Part shown: positions 1 through 9,000 of the stretch, one piece after another
Layout of the letters: each line of letters opens with the position of its first letter
How positions within the stretch are numbered: position 1 is the stretch's first letter
Source: Nocardia sp. NBC_01329
Lineage (GTDB): Bacteria; Actinomycetota; Actinomycetes; Mycobacteriales; Mycobacteriaceae
Length of the DNA stretch: 64,000 bases
Reading direction: 5' to 3'
Assembly (NCBI RefSeq): GCF_035956715.1
Contig: NZ_CP108381.1
Span: 2,480,001-2,544,000, forward strand
Notes under the pieces: model-generated
Told to the model about the DNA's origin: nothing
What the model saw: the letters and a program-made list of their open reading frames with translations, nothing else
Database searches by the model: none
Translations under genes and position numbers: made by a program

Positions 1-167
1 AATGGGATTCCTGCGCACCGGTCGCGGTCGCGGCCGCCGCCGGATTGCACGTCTCCCGACTCGACGGCAGTCCGCTGGTCTACAACCGGCCCGATCCTTA
101 TCTCCCCGACCTGCTCATCTGTCGGCCGGAACTGGCCGAGATCGCGCTGAAGGCACTGTCGGAGTAG
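1..167 (+). CDS. cysQ: 3'(2'),5'-bisphosphate nucleotidase CysQ, C-terminal fragment (cut by window edge)
   Basis: The third forward frame from base 3 reads [20 protein letters not shown] and continues through SPLVYN and [11 protein letters not shown] to a TAG at 165-167. This is the typical C-terminus of actinobacterial CysQ, an inositol-monophosphatase-fold enzyme that removes the 3'-phosphate of PAP/PAPS in sulfate assimilation. The WDS aspartate is the third metal ligand of the family. Only about 54 residues are visible and the start lies left of the window. A longer overlapping frame from base 2 is arginine-rich and is a shadow. Confidence 0.75.
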   Translation, partial: WDSCAPVAVAAAAGLHVSRLDGSPLVYNRPDPYLPDLLICRPELAEIALKALSE

Positions 168-283
168 TGCCCACGGACGCTGCGCCCGGCCGGCCCTCTA
201 CAAGCGTGACACCGGGCCGTGCGCACCCGGCCCGGATCGGCACACAATGGTCGGATGTGTCCGCAACGACAGGAGAATGGCAA

Positions 284-1105
284 GTGAGCGGTCGACTATC
301 CGGCAGAGTAGCTTTCGTCACCGGCGCGGCGCGGGGTCAGGGGCGGGCCCACGCGGTACGACTGGCAGCGGAGGGTGCGGATATCATCGCGGTGGATCTG
401 TGCGGACCGTTGCCTCCCGCGGTCCCCTATGACGCCGCCACCCCCGCCGATCTCGACGAGACCGTCCGCCTGGTCGAGGAGACCGGGCGCAAGATCGTCG
501 CCACCGCGGCCGATACCCGCGATCGGCACGCTGTGCACGCTGCCGTCGACGAAGGCGTCGCCGCGTTCGGCCGTCTCGACATCATCGTCGCCAATGCCGG
601 AATCTGTGTTCCCGAGCCGTGGGATGCCATCACCGAGGAGTCGTTCCGGGCCGTCCTCGATACCAATGTGACCGGTACTTGGAACACCGTCACCGCCGGT
701 GCGCACCAGATCATCGAGGGTGGGCGCGGCGGTTCGATCATCCTGATCAGTTCTGCGTCGGGCGTGGCGATGCAGCCGTTCATGGTCCACTACACCGCCA
801 GTAAGCACGCCGTCACCGGGATGGCCCGGGCGCTGGCCGCCGAGCTGGGTAAACACTCGATCCGGGTCAACAGCGTCGCGCCCGGTCCGGTCGCCACTCC
901 GATGGGGTCCGGCGATATGGTCGGCGCGCTCACCCGGGCCGCGGAGACCAACGAGCTGCTCGGCCGGATGAACACCCCGCTGCTGCCGGAGGGGATCGCG
1001 CAGCCGGAGGATATCTCCGACGCGGTGTGCTGGCTGGCGAGCGACGAATCGCGATTCGTCACCGCGAGCAGTATCTCGGTCGACCTGGGCGCCGCGCAGT
1101 ACTGA
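284..1105 (+). CDS. mycofactocin-coupled SDR family oxidoreductase
   Basis: A 273-residue Rossmann-fold short-chain dehydrogenase. The start is the GTG at 284, eight bases after AGGAG (271-275); the same frame is open further upstream but that part has no family resemblance. The nucleotide-binding motif TGAARGQG lies at residues 13-20, NAG and the catalytic Ser segment (LISSASG) are in the middle, and the Tyr170-x-x-x-Lys174 pair is present. The insertion after the second beta strand (DLCGPLPP and following) is characteristic of the mycofactocin-associated SDR subfamily, which keeps its nicotinamide tightly bound and passes electrons to the peptide-derived redox cofactor mycofactocin. The substrate is probably an alcohol or terpenoid carbonyl but is not determinable. 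A remnant of an alcohol dehydrogenase, another mycofactocin-linked type, follows directly. Confidence 0.9.
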   Translation: MSGRLSGRVAFVTGAARGQGRAHAVRLAAEGADIIAVDLCGPLPPAVPYDAATPADLDETVRLVEETGRKIVATAADTRDRHAVHAAVDEGVAAFGRLDIIVANAGICVPEPWDAITEESFRAVLDTNVTGTWNTVTAGAHQIIEGGRGGSIILISSASGVAMQPFMVHYTASKHAVTGMARALAAELGKHSIRVNSVAPGPVATPMGSGDMVGALTRAAETNELLGRMNTPLLPEGIAQPEDISDAVCWLASDESRFVTASSISVDLGAAQY

Positions 1106-1159
1106 ACCCGCACGATCCCGGCATACCGCCCCGGGTGCGGCAGCGCGGGCGGCGCTGCC

Positions 1160-1468
1160 GTGATCGCAGGCGCAGGTCGCGGCAGTTGCGTACTCGCCGC
1201 CACCGGCGATGCCGCCGAGACCAATCCGCGGATGAACCTGTCGGCACTGACATTTCAGCAGAAGAGTCTGTGCGGCACCCTGTTCGGTGGCGGTAACCCG
1301 CAGCTGCTCATCCCGGAGGTCCTCGCACTCTACAAACTGGGCGATCTCGGGCTCGGCGATATGGTCACCCGCGAGTACTCCCTCGAGCAGATCGACGAGG
1401 GAATCGCCGATATGCTCGAGGGCCGCAACATCCGCGGAGTCATCCGCTTCACCGACGCGGACCGCTGA
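1160..1468 (+). pseudogene. C-terminal remnant of an NDMA/mycofactocin-type zinc alcohol dehydrogenase
   Basis: About 100 residues match the last quarter of the class III-like Zn-dependent alcohol dehydrogenases: LTFQQKSLCGTLFGGGNPQ, then the LYKLGDLGLGD segment, VTREYSLEQI, and the end GRNIRGVIRF. Full-length members have about 370 residues. The catalytic zinc site and the Rossmann nucleotide-binding motif are absent, and no upstream frame supplies them. The open part starts at a GTG (1160) with no clear ribosome binding site. It is best read as a gene that lost its 5' three quarters by deletion after the neighbouring SDR gene. Confidence 0.75.
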
Positions 1469-1485
1469 CGTCACCCGGAGCCGGG

Positions 1486-1944
1486 TCAGAACACGACCCG
1501 GCTCACCACCTCTGCGATGAGCGCGGGTTTCGACCCGCCGTCGATCTCGACGGTGTGCGCCACGGCCAGTTGCAGGGCCCCACCGGCCACTTCGGTGGCC
1601 TCGGCCAGCACCGCGGTCGACCGCACCTTCGCACCGACCGGTACCGGACTCGGAAACCGAACCTTGTTGGAGCCGTAGTTGATTCCCAGTTTGGCGTTGT
1701 CGAAACCGAAGATCTGCGAACCGAGCATCGGCAGCAGCGACAGCGTCAGGTAGCCGTGCGCGATGGGCCCCCCGAACGGGCTCTCCCGCTTCGCACGCTC
1801 CGGGTCGACATGGATCCACTGATGGTCTCCGGTGGCCTCGGCGAATTGATCGACCATCCGCTGGGTGACCTCCACCCAGTCGCTCGTACCCAGGGTCTCC
1901 CCCACCGCGCCGAGAACCTCGCCCTTGCCGGTGAATGTGCGCAC
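1486..1944 (-). CDS. MaoC family dehydratase ((R)-specific enoyl-CoA hydratase-like)
   Basis: A 152-residue single hot-dog-domain protein. The GTG at 1944 is chosen because AAGGAGA (1957-1951) precedes it by about six bases and homology begins there; the 33 residues upstream in frame look non-coding. The hydratase-2 motif is visible as the ATGDHQWIHVDPERA segment, with Asp and His as the catalytic pair, followed by SPFGGPIAHGYLTLSL, the standard MaoC signature. Such proteins hydrate (R)-enoyl-CoA or related thioesters in lipid or sterol metabolism. The length fits the family (about 150). It converges on the alcohol dehydrogenase remnant and is divergent from the TauE/SafE gene. Confidence 0.9.
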   Translation of the reverse strand: MRTFTGKGEVLGAVGETLGTSDWVEVTQRMVDQFAEATGDHQWIHVDPERAKRESPFGGPIAHGYLTLSLLPMLGSQIFGFDNAKLGINYGSNKVRFPSPVPVGAKVRSTAVLAEATEVAGGALQLAVAHTVEIDGGSKPALIAEVVSRVVF

Positions 1945-2263
1945 AGTGTGTCTCCTTCGGTCCGTGGCGCGCCCTCGCGACATCGCCTGCTCCCTACTAG
2001 GTATTCCGCACTTCGGTTCCGAGTTCAAGCGTTGATGAGACATTTATCGGATTCGTCGCAAATAGCAACGGAGAGCGAGCCGACCTCGCACTCGGCGCAC
2101 GCCCCTAGATCGAGTGATCCGTACAGCCGTTAAGCTGCGGCGGATCGTCACCGGCACGATTCGGCAACGACGCCGAGACGGTTCGACGCCCCCGCGCGCC
2201 GCTCGCCGTCCAACCCATCCCGGCGGCCCAGTTCACCGGCCCCGTTCCGCAGGAGATCCGACA

Positions 2264-3001
2264 TTGACCGTGCTCACCTTCTGCCTGGTCACGGTCGCCG
2301 GGTTCTTCGCCGGACTCGTCGGTTACGTCACCGGCATCGCGTCGCTGATCTCGTATCCGGCCCTGCTCGCCGCCGGACTACCCCCGGTCGCGGCCAATGT
2401 GACCAATACCGTCGCCATGGTGGCGGTCGGAATCGGGTCCACCGCGAAGGCGGGCACGGCGATCAACGACGATTCCCGGTCGCTGCTCGTACACGCCGCT
2501 TGTGCCGCGGTCGGTGGGCTCGGCGGCGCAGCACTGCTCCTCACCACCTCGGCGGAAGTCTTCGTCGCCGTCGTTCCCTTCCTGATCGCCGCGGCCTCGG
2601 CGAGCCTGCTGTTACAGCCCAAATTGCGCGAACTCGCCGGAGGCAGGAGCTTCCCCCGGCTGTACCCGCTGGCCACCGCCGTGGTCGCGCTGTACGGCGG
2701 CTACTTCGGCGCCGGGGTCGGCGTGATGTTCCTGGCACTGATTCTCGTATGCACCTCGGAGACGATCTGGCGGGCCAGTGTCCTCAAGAGCGTGCTGACC
2801 GGGGTCGCCAATTTCGTCGCGGCGGTCGGATTCGCCGTGTTCGGGCCGGTGGACTGGATCGCCGCGGTGGCCATGGGCCTCGGCGCGTTCGTCGGCGGAT
2901 GGTACGGGCCACCGCTCGTGGCACGTCTGCCGCCGACCGCTATGCGTATCGGAGTCGCGCTCTGTGGCTTCGGGCTCGCCGGATATCTGGCGATCAGCTG
3001 A
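2264..3001 (+). CDS. TauE/SafE family sulfite exporter-like membrane protein
   Basis: A 245-residue integral membrane protein with about seven to eight hydrophobic helices and little hydrophilic sequence. The TTG at 2264 is chosen because it lies eight bases after AGGAG (2251-2255); GTG 2270 is the alternative. The first helix carries the GLVGYVTGIASLISYPALL pattern and the second half repeats the topology (YGGYFGAGVGVMFLALIL), the internal duplication typical of the family. Members export sulfite, sulfoacetate or related organosulfur anions, and some move other small anions; substrate cannot be assigned. The 5' extension in the same frame is basic and not membrane-like, so it was excluded. 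Confidence 0.85.
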   Translation: MTVLTFCLVTVAGFFAGLVGYVTGIASLISYPALLAAGLPPVAANVTNTVAMVAVGIGSTAKAGTAINDDSRSLLVHAACAAVGGLGGAALLLTTSAEVFVAVVPFLIAAASASLLLQPKLRELAGGRSFPRLYPLATAVVALYGGYFGAGVGVMFLALILVCTSETIWRASVLKSVLTGVANFVAAVGFAVFGPVDWIAAVAMGLGAFVGGWYGPPLVARLPPTAMRIGVALCGFGLAGYLAIS

Positions 3002-3063
3002 CCGGTCGACGGGCGGGAACCGCTTCACGCCGCAGGGGCGAGTACGACCGCACACTCCGGCGG

Positions 3064-4164
3064 CTACCCCGGGCTCAGGAACGTCTGCAATCGTTGGATT
3101 TCCGCGTCGAGCGCGATGGTGAAGGCGCGGCCCTTCGGCGCGCCGTCCACATAACCCACCTCGACCGCGCTGCCCGGTCCCGCGCAGTTGGCCCAGCCGA
3201 TCACGCGGTCACGCCACAGCATGGGCATCGCGTAGTAGCCGCGGACCCGCTGGGCGACCGGGGTGTAGGCCTCGAATCGGTAGTCCCAGCCCCAGAGCAG
3301 CCCGAAGCGTTTACGGTCCCAGACCAGGGGGTCGAACGGCGCCAGGAACCGGACCCGGGCCTGCGGTGGGCGGTCGGCGGGGACCAGGTCGGCCGGCCAG
3401 AGGTAACGGACCCCGTCGACGGTGTCGGCGGACAGTTCGCCGGTGGCGACCAACTCGCGAATCGTCGCGGAGCCGGTCGCCCCGCCGATGGACCGGATGA
3501 CACGGTTGACGGTAGAGGCGAGCGTCGATTCCGTCGCGGGGGCGAGGATCCGGGCCACCCGCAGTGCCAGGGCGCGCCTGCGTTCGTCGGGGTCGAGCAC
3601 GATTTCCGGGAGGTCCGCTATCTCGTATCGTCTGATACCGGAGACCCGGTCGGCGACCCGCAGCAATCCGTACCTGTGCAGCTCCTCCAGTGCGACGGTG
3701 GTCGCCGAGGAGGTGCCGCCCCAGGCGTTGACCACGCCGCGATGACCGAAATACGCCTGCAGCTCGCGGGAATGGACGATGCCGCGTTCGCGCACGAAAT
3801 CCAGCACCTGCTCCGACCGCGCGTCGTGCGGGAACTCACCGTCGGTACCGCGGGGGTGGTGGCGCGGATGCAGATACGGGCGCAACCGGCTCACGGTATA
3901 GCCGTAGGCGTAGAGGAGATCCTCGTCGACACCGAGAGCGCGGTAACCGCGGTCGAGATCACCCGCCCGGTAGCCGCGGACCCGGTGCCGCAGGATGAGA
4001 TCCTGCGCCCGGGCGGGCGAGCGGATGGGATCGGCCTGGACGAACTCCAGCTCGGCCAGGGCGTCGGCGAGGGAACCCGGGCTGCGTGGCAGTGCCCAGG
4101 CGACGGCGTTGGAACGCAACCATGCCAGCGACATAGCGGCGAGGGTAACGGCCGCCTCCGACAT
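3064..4164 (-). CDS. winged helix DNA-binding domain protein, YcaQ/AlkX-like putative DNA glycosylase (HTH_42)
   Basis: A 366-residue protein of the crosslink-repair glycosylase-like family. Near residue 43 it carries VQADPIRSPARAQDLIL, whose Gln-x-Asp arrangement matches the catalytic QxD motif of the AlkX/YcaQ branch, which unhooks interstrand crosslinks and removes N7-alkylguanine. A tandem winged-helix region follows (YFGHRGVVNAWGG and after), and near the end FLAPFDPLVWDRKR with DYRFEAYTP is conserved in this family. The start at 4164 could instead be the internal ATG at 4134, since neither has a strong ribosome binding site. It is a stand-alone gene. Confidence 0.8.
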   Translation of the reverse strand: MSEAAVTLAAMSLAWLRSNAVAWALPRSPGSLADALAELEFVQADPIRSPARAQDLILRHRVRGYRAGDLDRGYRALGVDEDLLYAYGYTVSRLRPYLHPRHHPRGTDGEFPHDARSEQVLDFVRERGIVHSRELQAYFGHRGVVNAWGGTSSATTVALEELHRYGLLRVADRVSGIRRYEIADLPEIVLDPDERRRALALRVARILAPATESTLASTVNRVIRSIGGATGSATIRELVATGELSADTVDGVRYLWPADLVPADRPPQARVRFLAPFDPLVWDRKRFGLLWGWDYRFEAYTPVAQRVRGYYAMPMLWRDRVIGWANCAGPGSAVEVGYVDGAPKGRAFTIALDAEIQRLQTFLSPG

Positions 4165-4218
4165 CTCGCACCGGTGTTCGGGTGAACCGACCCGGAATCG
4201 GCTGTGATCAGGCAGAAT

Positions 4219-5742
4219 TCAGCGAGGTTTCCGGCCCGGCAGGTGTAGCCGCCCGAACGGACCGGTGCGGGTGGGACCGGACCGGCCGCCGTCTGCCGTC
4301 TCCGCGGCCCCGGTGATATTCCGGCTCATCCCGCCGAATATCAGCGCGTGGAACGGCACGATCGACTTCCAGTAGAGATGTCCGGCCAGTCCGTGCGGTT
4401 CGAATACGGCGCGCTGCCGGTAGATCGCGGCGGCGTCGCCGTTCCCGGGTCTTGCCTCCAATTCGAGCCAGGCTCGTCCCGGGACCCGCATCTCCGCGCG
4501 TAGCCGCAGCAGGGTGGGCCGGTCGATCCGCTCCACCCGCCACCAATCCAAGGCCTCACCCTCGTGGAGCCGGTGCGGATCCCGGCGGCCGCGGCGCAAC
4601 CCGGCACCGCCGGCGAGCCGGTCCAGCCAGCCACGCAGCGACCACGCCAGCGGGAACGAGTACCAGCCGTTCTCCCCGCCGATCGCTTCGATCACGGTCC
4701 ACAGAGCGGCCGGGTCGGCGGTGGTCGGCCGTTCCCGCAGATCCTGGTACAGAGATCCGCCCGACCATTCCGGGTCGGTGGGCAACGGCTCGGAAGGGGC
4801 GGGCCCGGCATCCGACCATCGGGTCGGCACGTCCAGATCCCGGATCCGGGTCAGTGCCAGTTCCACGGCGCGGCGAACCCCGGTGAGTCCCTCTTCGGGG
4901 TCGGGGATATGCAGGGCGATCTCGTGCTCACCGCATACAACGTCGTTGACCAGCGATTCCATCAGGGGGACCGCGATCGCCCGCGGCACCGGGGTCACCA
5001 GATTCACCCACTGCGCCGACAGCCACGGGGTCAGCACCGGGACCGGGACGATCACCCGCCGGGGCAAACCGGCCACCTCCGCGTACACCCGCATCATCTG
5101 CTCATAGGTGAGAACGTCGGGTCCCCCGATATCGAAGGCTCCGTGGACCGTGGCCGGAAGTTCCGCGGCGCGGGTCAGGTAGTACAGCACATCGCGTACG
5201 GCGATCGGCTGGATCCGGGAACGCACCCAGCGCGGGGTCACCATCGCGGGCAATCGTTCGGTGAGGTAGCGCAGCATCTCGAAACTCGCCGACCCCGAGC
5301 CGATCACCACCGCCGCCTGGAACACCAGGGCGGGAACAGTGCCGCCGAGCAGGATTCGGCCGACCTCTGCGCGCGAGGACAGATGCCTCGACAGCTCCTG
5401 CCCCGCGGGGGCGATACCCCCCAGATAGACGATCCGGCCGAGCCCGGCCGCCGCGGCCTCGCGGGCGACGATGGTCGCCGCGTCCCGGTCCACGGTGTCG
5501 AAATCCGAACGGGTCAGCGAATGCACCAGGTAATACAGGACCTCCTGGTCCTGCAGCGCTGCCCGGACGTCGCCGGCGACCGTCACATCGCCGCGCACTA
5601 TGTCCACCCGGTCGCGCCACGGCGTGTCGGTCAGCTTGCCCGGCGTCCGTGCCATCACCCGGACGGTGTGACCGGCCCGCAGAAGTTCGGGCACCAGACG
5701 CCCACCGAGGTACCCGGTGGCTCCGAACACCACACAACGCAT
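4219..5742 (-). CDS. SDR family NAD(P)-binding oxidoreductase with C-terminal DUF2867 domain
   Basis: A 507-residue two-domain protein. The ATG at 5742 is used because a good GGAGG-type site lies just upstream and the extended-SDR start MRCVVFGATGYLGGRLVPEL begins there. Residues 1 to about 300 form an atypical SDR with GATGYLGG binding NAD(P) and YYLVHSL in the middle. Residues 340 to 507 are a DUF2867 (SRPBCC-like) domain with GLRRGRRDP, LDWWRVE and GLAGHLYWKSIVPFH. The architecture is common in actinobacteria; the reaction is unknown. It is divergent from the P-type ATPase gene. Confidence 0.85.
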   Translation of the reverse strand: MRCVVFGATGYLGGRLVPELLRAGHTVRVMARTPGKLTDTPWRDRVDIVRGDVTVAGDVRAALQDQEVLYYLVHSLTRSDFDTVDRDAATIVAREAAAAGLGRIVYLGGIAPAGQELSRHLSSRAEVGRILLGGTVPALVFQAAVVIGSGSASFEMLRYLTERLPAMVTPRWVRSRIQPIAVRDVLYYLTRAAELPATVHGAFDIGGPDVLTYEQMMRVYAEVAGLPRRVIVPVPVLTPWLSAQWVNLVTPVPRAIAVPLMESLVNDVVCGEHEIALHIPDPEEGLTGVRRAVELALTRIRDLDVPTRWSDAGPAPSEPLPTDPEWSGGSLYQDLRERPTTADPAALWTVIEAIGGENGWYSFPLAWSLRGWLDRLAGGAGLRRGRRDPHRLHEGEALDWWRVERIDRPTLLRLRAEMRVPGRAWLELEARPGNGDAAAIYRQRAVFEPHGLAGHLYWKSIVPFHALIFGGMSRNITGAAETADGGRSGPTRTGPFGRLHLPGRKPR

Positions 5743-6010
5743 GAGACTCCTCCGTCGAGGTTTGCGCACGGTCGTAGGTGCAGCGAGGCGCTCGGCGGGG
5801 CCGCCGGGCCCTGCACTGTGCCCGCGAGCAGATGGATCCTGTCATCACACACCTGCAGGCTAGCCTCGCGCACGCAGCCCGGATATTCCGACACCGCCGA
5901 TCCGCACACCGTCGCGCAGTCGATACCTCCCTGTGTGATCGGCGGCCCCGAGCGGCCCGAACACCCGTCGGCGGCGTTTGCCGGGGCGGATGAGGGGTAG
6001 GCGCCCCGCT

Positions 6011-9000
6011 ATGGCCTCCTCTGTGCGAAGCATGCTGTCTCCCCGTTCGCTGACCGCCCCTGCCACCGCCGTGACAGCGCTGGTGCGCACCGGCGCTGAC
6101 CGCGTCGTCGGCACCGGAATCCAGGTGGTCGAGGCGCCATGGCGGGCCGCGGAGAAGGTGGCCACCACCGTCGCAGCGGGTCTGTCGACCCTGAATTCGG
6201 ACCACTCGACCAGCCTGCGCGACGATCTCACCGCATTGATCGATCCGCGCGATCGTCGCGCCCAGCGGCGGATCACGGTGACCGAGGATCGAGCGACCAT
6301 CGAGGTACGCGGGCTGGACAACGGCCAGGGTTCGGCAGTGACCCGTTCACTCGACCAGCATCTCGGCCGTCTACGCGGCGTGGAATGGTGGCGGGTCAAC
6401 GCGGTCACCGGCCGGGTCGTCACCGCGCTCTCCAGCGGTGCGGATCTGGAGAAACTGTTGGCGGCGGTCGAGGAGGTCGAACAGGAATCCGACGTCGCCG
6501 ATACCGGGTGGAGCCGCGCCACCGAATTCCCGGCGGACCGGGAACCGGTGCTGGCGGCGGCGATCGAAGTGGCCGGCGATCTCTGCGCCATCGTGGTCTC
6601 CACCGCGGGCACGGTACCGCCGCTGCGTGGGGTGATGCACAGTGTCCGGGCCGTGGCGGCGTTCACCGACGCCCAGCCCCGGCTGCGCACACATCTGGAG
6701 GAACGGCTGGGTGGCGCGCGCACCGACCTCGTACTGGCCATCGCCAATGCCGCGGGCGCGGCTTTGGGGGAAGGCGCGACCGGCGGGGTGACGAATCTGC
6801 TGGCCGATGCCGTCCAACGCGGATTCGCACTCACCGAAGCCCTGGCCCGGCGCGCGCAATGGCGTGAATGGGAGACCGATATCGTCGATGCCGAGCATTT
6901 CGGGGTCGCCCGGCCGCTACCGTCCTATACCCGGCCCGCCGACCTGCCACGCGGGCCGGTTGAGCGGGTCGCCGACGAGATGGCGGCCGCGTCGCTGGCG
7001 GGTGCGGCGACCCTGGCCGGGCTGGGCCGTGCCGGTGACGTTCCGGACGCGTTGATGCTCGGGGCCCCGAAGGCCGCGCGAGCCGGCCGGGAGGTGTTCT
7101 CCGCGACCGTATCGACCGCGTTGGCCGGCGCGGGCGTACTCACCCTGCATCCCGCGGCATGGCGGCGGCTGGATCGGCTGACCGCACTGGTGATCGACGG
7201 CGACGCCCTGGCCACATCCGGACGTGTGGTGCTCGAGGTGGAAGCCTCCGAAGACGGACCACCGGCCGCTCGGATCTGGAGTACCGCACAACGACTGCTC
7301 TGGGATTCCGCCGATGAGGCGGTATCGGGGGACGACCGCTCGATGCGGCTCGTGCACCCGAACTCGGGCGCACCGGACCGGGGCGCCACCGCCCGTCCGG
7401 TCTGGCGCGAATTACGTGACGGTGACCGGATCCTCGGCCGTGTGCTGGTGGGCCGGGAACTCGATCCCCGTGCCCACGATGTGCTCGGCACGGCACGGCG
7501 AGCAGGGCTGCGGGTAGTCTTGGCCGGACATCGAGATGCGAGCGAATTACGCAGTCTCGCCGACGAATTCGTCTCCGCGCGCGGCTCGCTCAGCGCGCAC
7601 GTCCATCGGCTCCAGGAACAGGGGCATGTGGTCGCGGTCCTCGCCACCCGCGCGCACAAGGCGCTCGACCGCGCCGACGTGGCCGTGGGGATCATCGGTT
7701 CCGAGGGCGGCGGGATCCACGTGCCCTGGTCGGCCGATCTGTTGTGCCGGGACCTCGGCCAGGTGCAGCGCGCGTTCGGCGTGGTGGGGCCCGCCCGGCA
7801 GGTCAGTGAACGCGGCCGGACCCTCGCTCTGTCGGCGTGCAGCCTCACCGGACTGCTGCTCGCGGTCGCACCAGCGGCGCGTTCGCGGACCGCGCCGATG
7901 ATCGCCGCGAACTTCGCCGGCCTTTTCAACGGTGCCGTGGCGGGTGCGCGCGCTGTCCGGACCCAACGGTCGACCGGGCACGCGCCCCTGCTGCCCTGGC
8001 ACGCGCTGGAGCCGGACGAGGTCCTGACCCGGCTGCCCGAACCGGTACCGCCGCCGGATCGGGTGACCGATGAACCCGGCGCGCGCGGCGCGGTGGCAGT
8101 CCGAGTGTCGTCGCTGAGCGATTTCCTGGGACATATGCGCCGGGAGCTGGCTGATCCGCTGACTCCGATCCTGGGTGTCGGAGCCGCGGCGACAGCGATT
8201 CTCGGCTCGCCCTCCGACGCGGTTCTGCTGTCGTCTGTGCTCACCGTCAACGCGATGATCTCCGCTCGCCAGCGGCAGGCCGCCGAGAACGAACTGTCCG
8301 ACCTCCTCGAGGGGGAACGGCTGTCCGGGCACGTGATCGACCGCGCCGCCGTCGATACCGAGGACCCTGCCGCCACCACGCTTCCCGCCGACAGCCTGCA
8401 GGTCGGGGATGTTCTCACCATCTGCGCCGGCGAGGTGGTGCCCGCGGACGCCCGCCTGTTGCGCGCCGAGGATCTGGAGATGGACGAGTCCGGGCTCACC
8501 GGTGAGTCGGTGACGGTACCCAAACAGGTCGCGGCCACTCCGGGCGCGGCCCTCGGCGATCGCGCCTGCCTGGTGTTCGAAGGCACGACGGTGGTGAGCG
8601 GGTCGGCGGTGGCCGTGGTCGTCGCGGTCGGTGCCGACACTCAGGCCGGCCGGGCGACAGCGGGCGCGGTGCCGCCGGAGAAGGGCGGAGTGCAGGCTCA
8701 GTTGCGGGCACTGACCGATCGCGCCCTTCCGCTCACCCTGACCGGTGGTGCGATCGTGACCGCCCTCGGTGGGCTGCGCGGCCGGACATTGCGGGCCGCG
8801 ATCGCCGACGGGGTGGGTGTCGCGGTCGCCGCGGTACCCGAGGGCCTGCCGCTGGTCGCCACGGTGGCGCAGCTCGCGGCGGCACGCCGCCTGTCCCGCT
8901 ACGGCGTGCTGGTCCGCGCCAATCGCGCGGTCGAGGCCCTGGGCCGGGTCGACACGCTGTGTTTCGACAAGACCGGCACGCTCACCGAGGGCCGACTGCG

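Noticed and set aside
296..1819. 507-codon minus-strand frame over the SDR gene and MaoC end
   Set aside because: It runs antisense to a well-recognised SDR and in a different frame from MaoC. Composition is Arg/Gly/Asp-rich with no family pattern.
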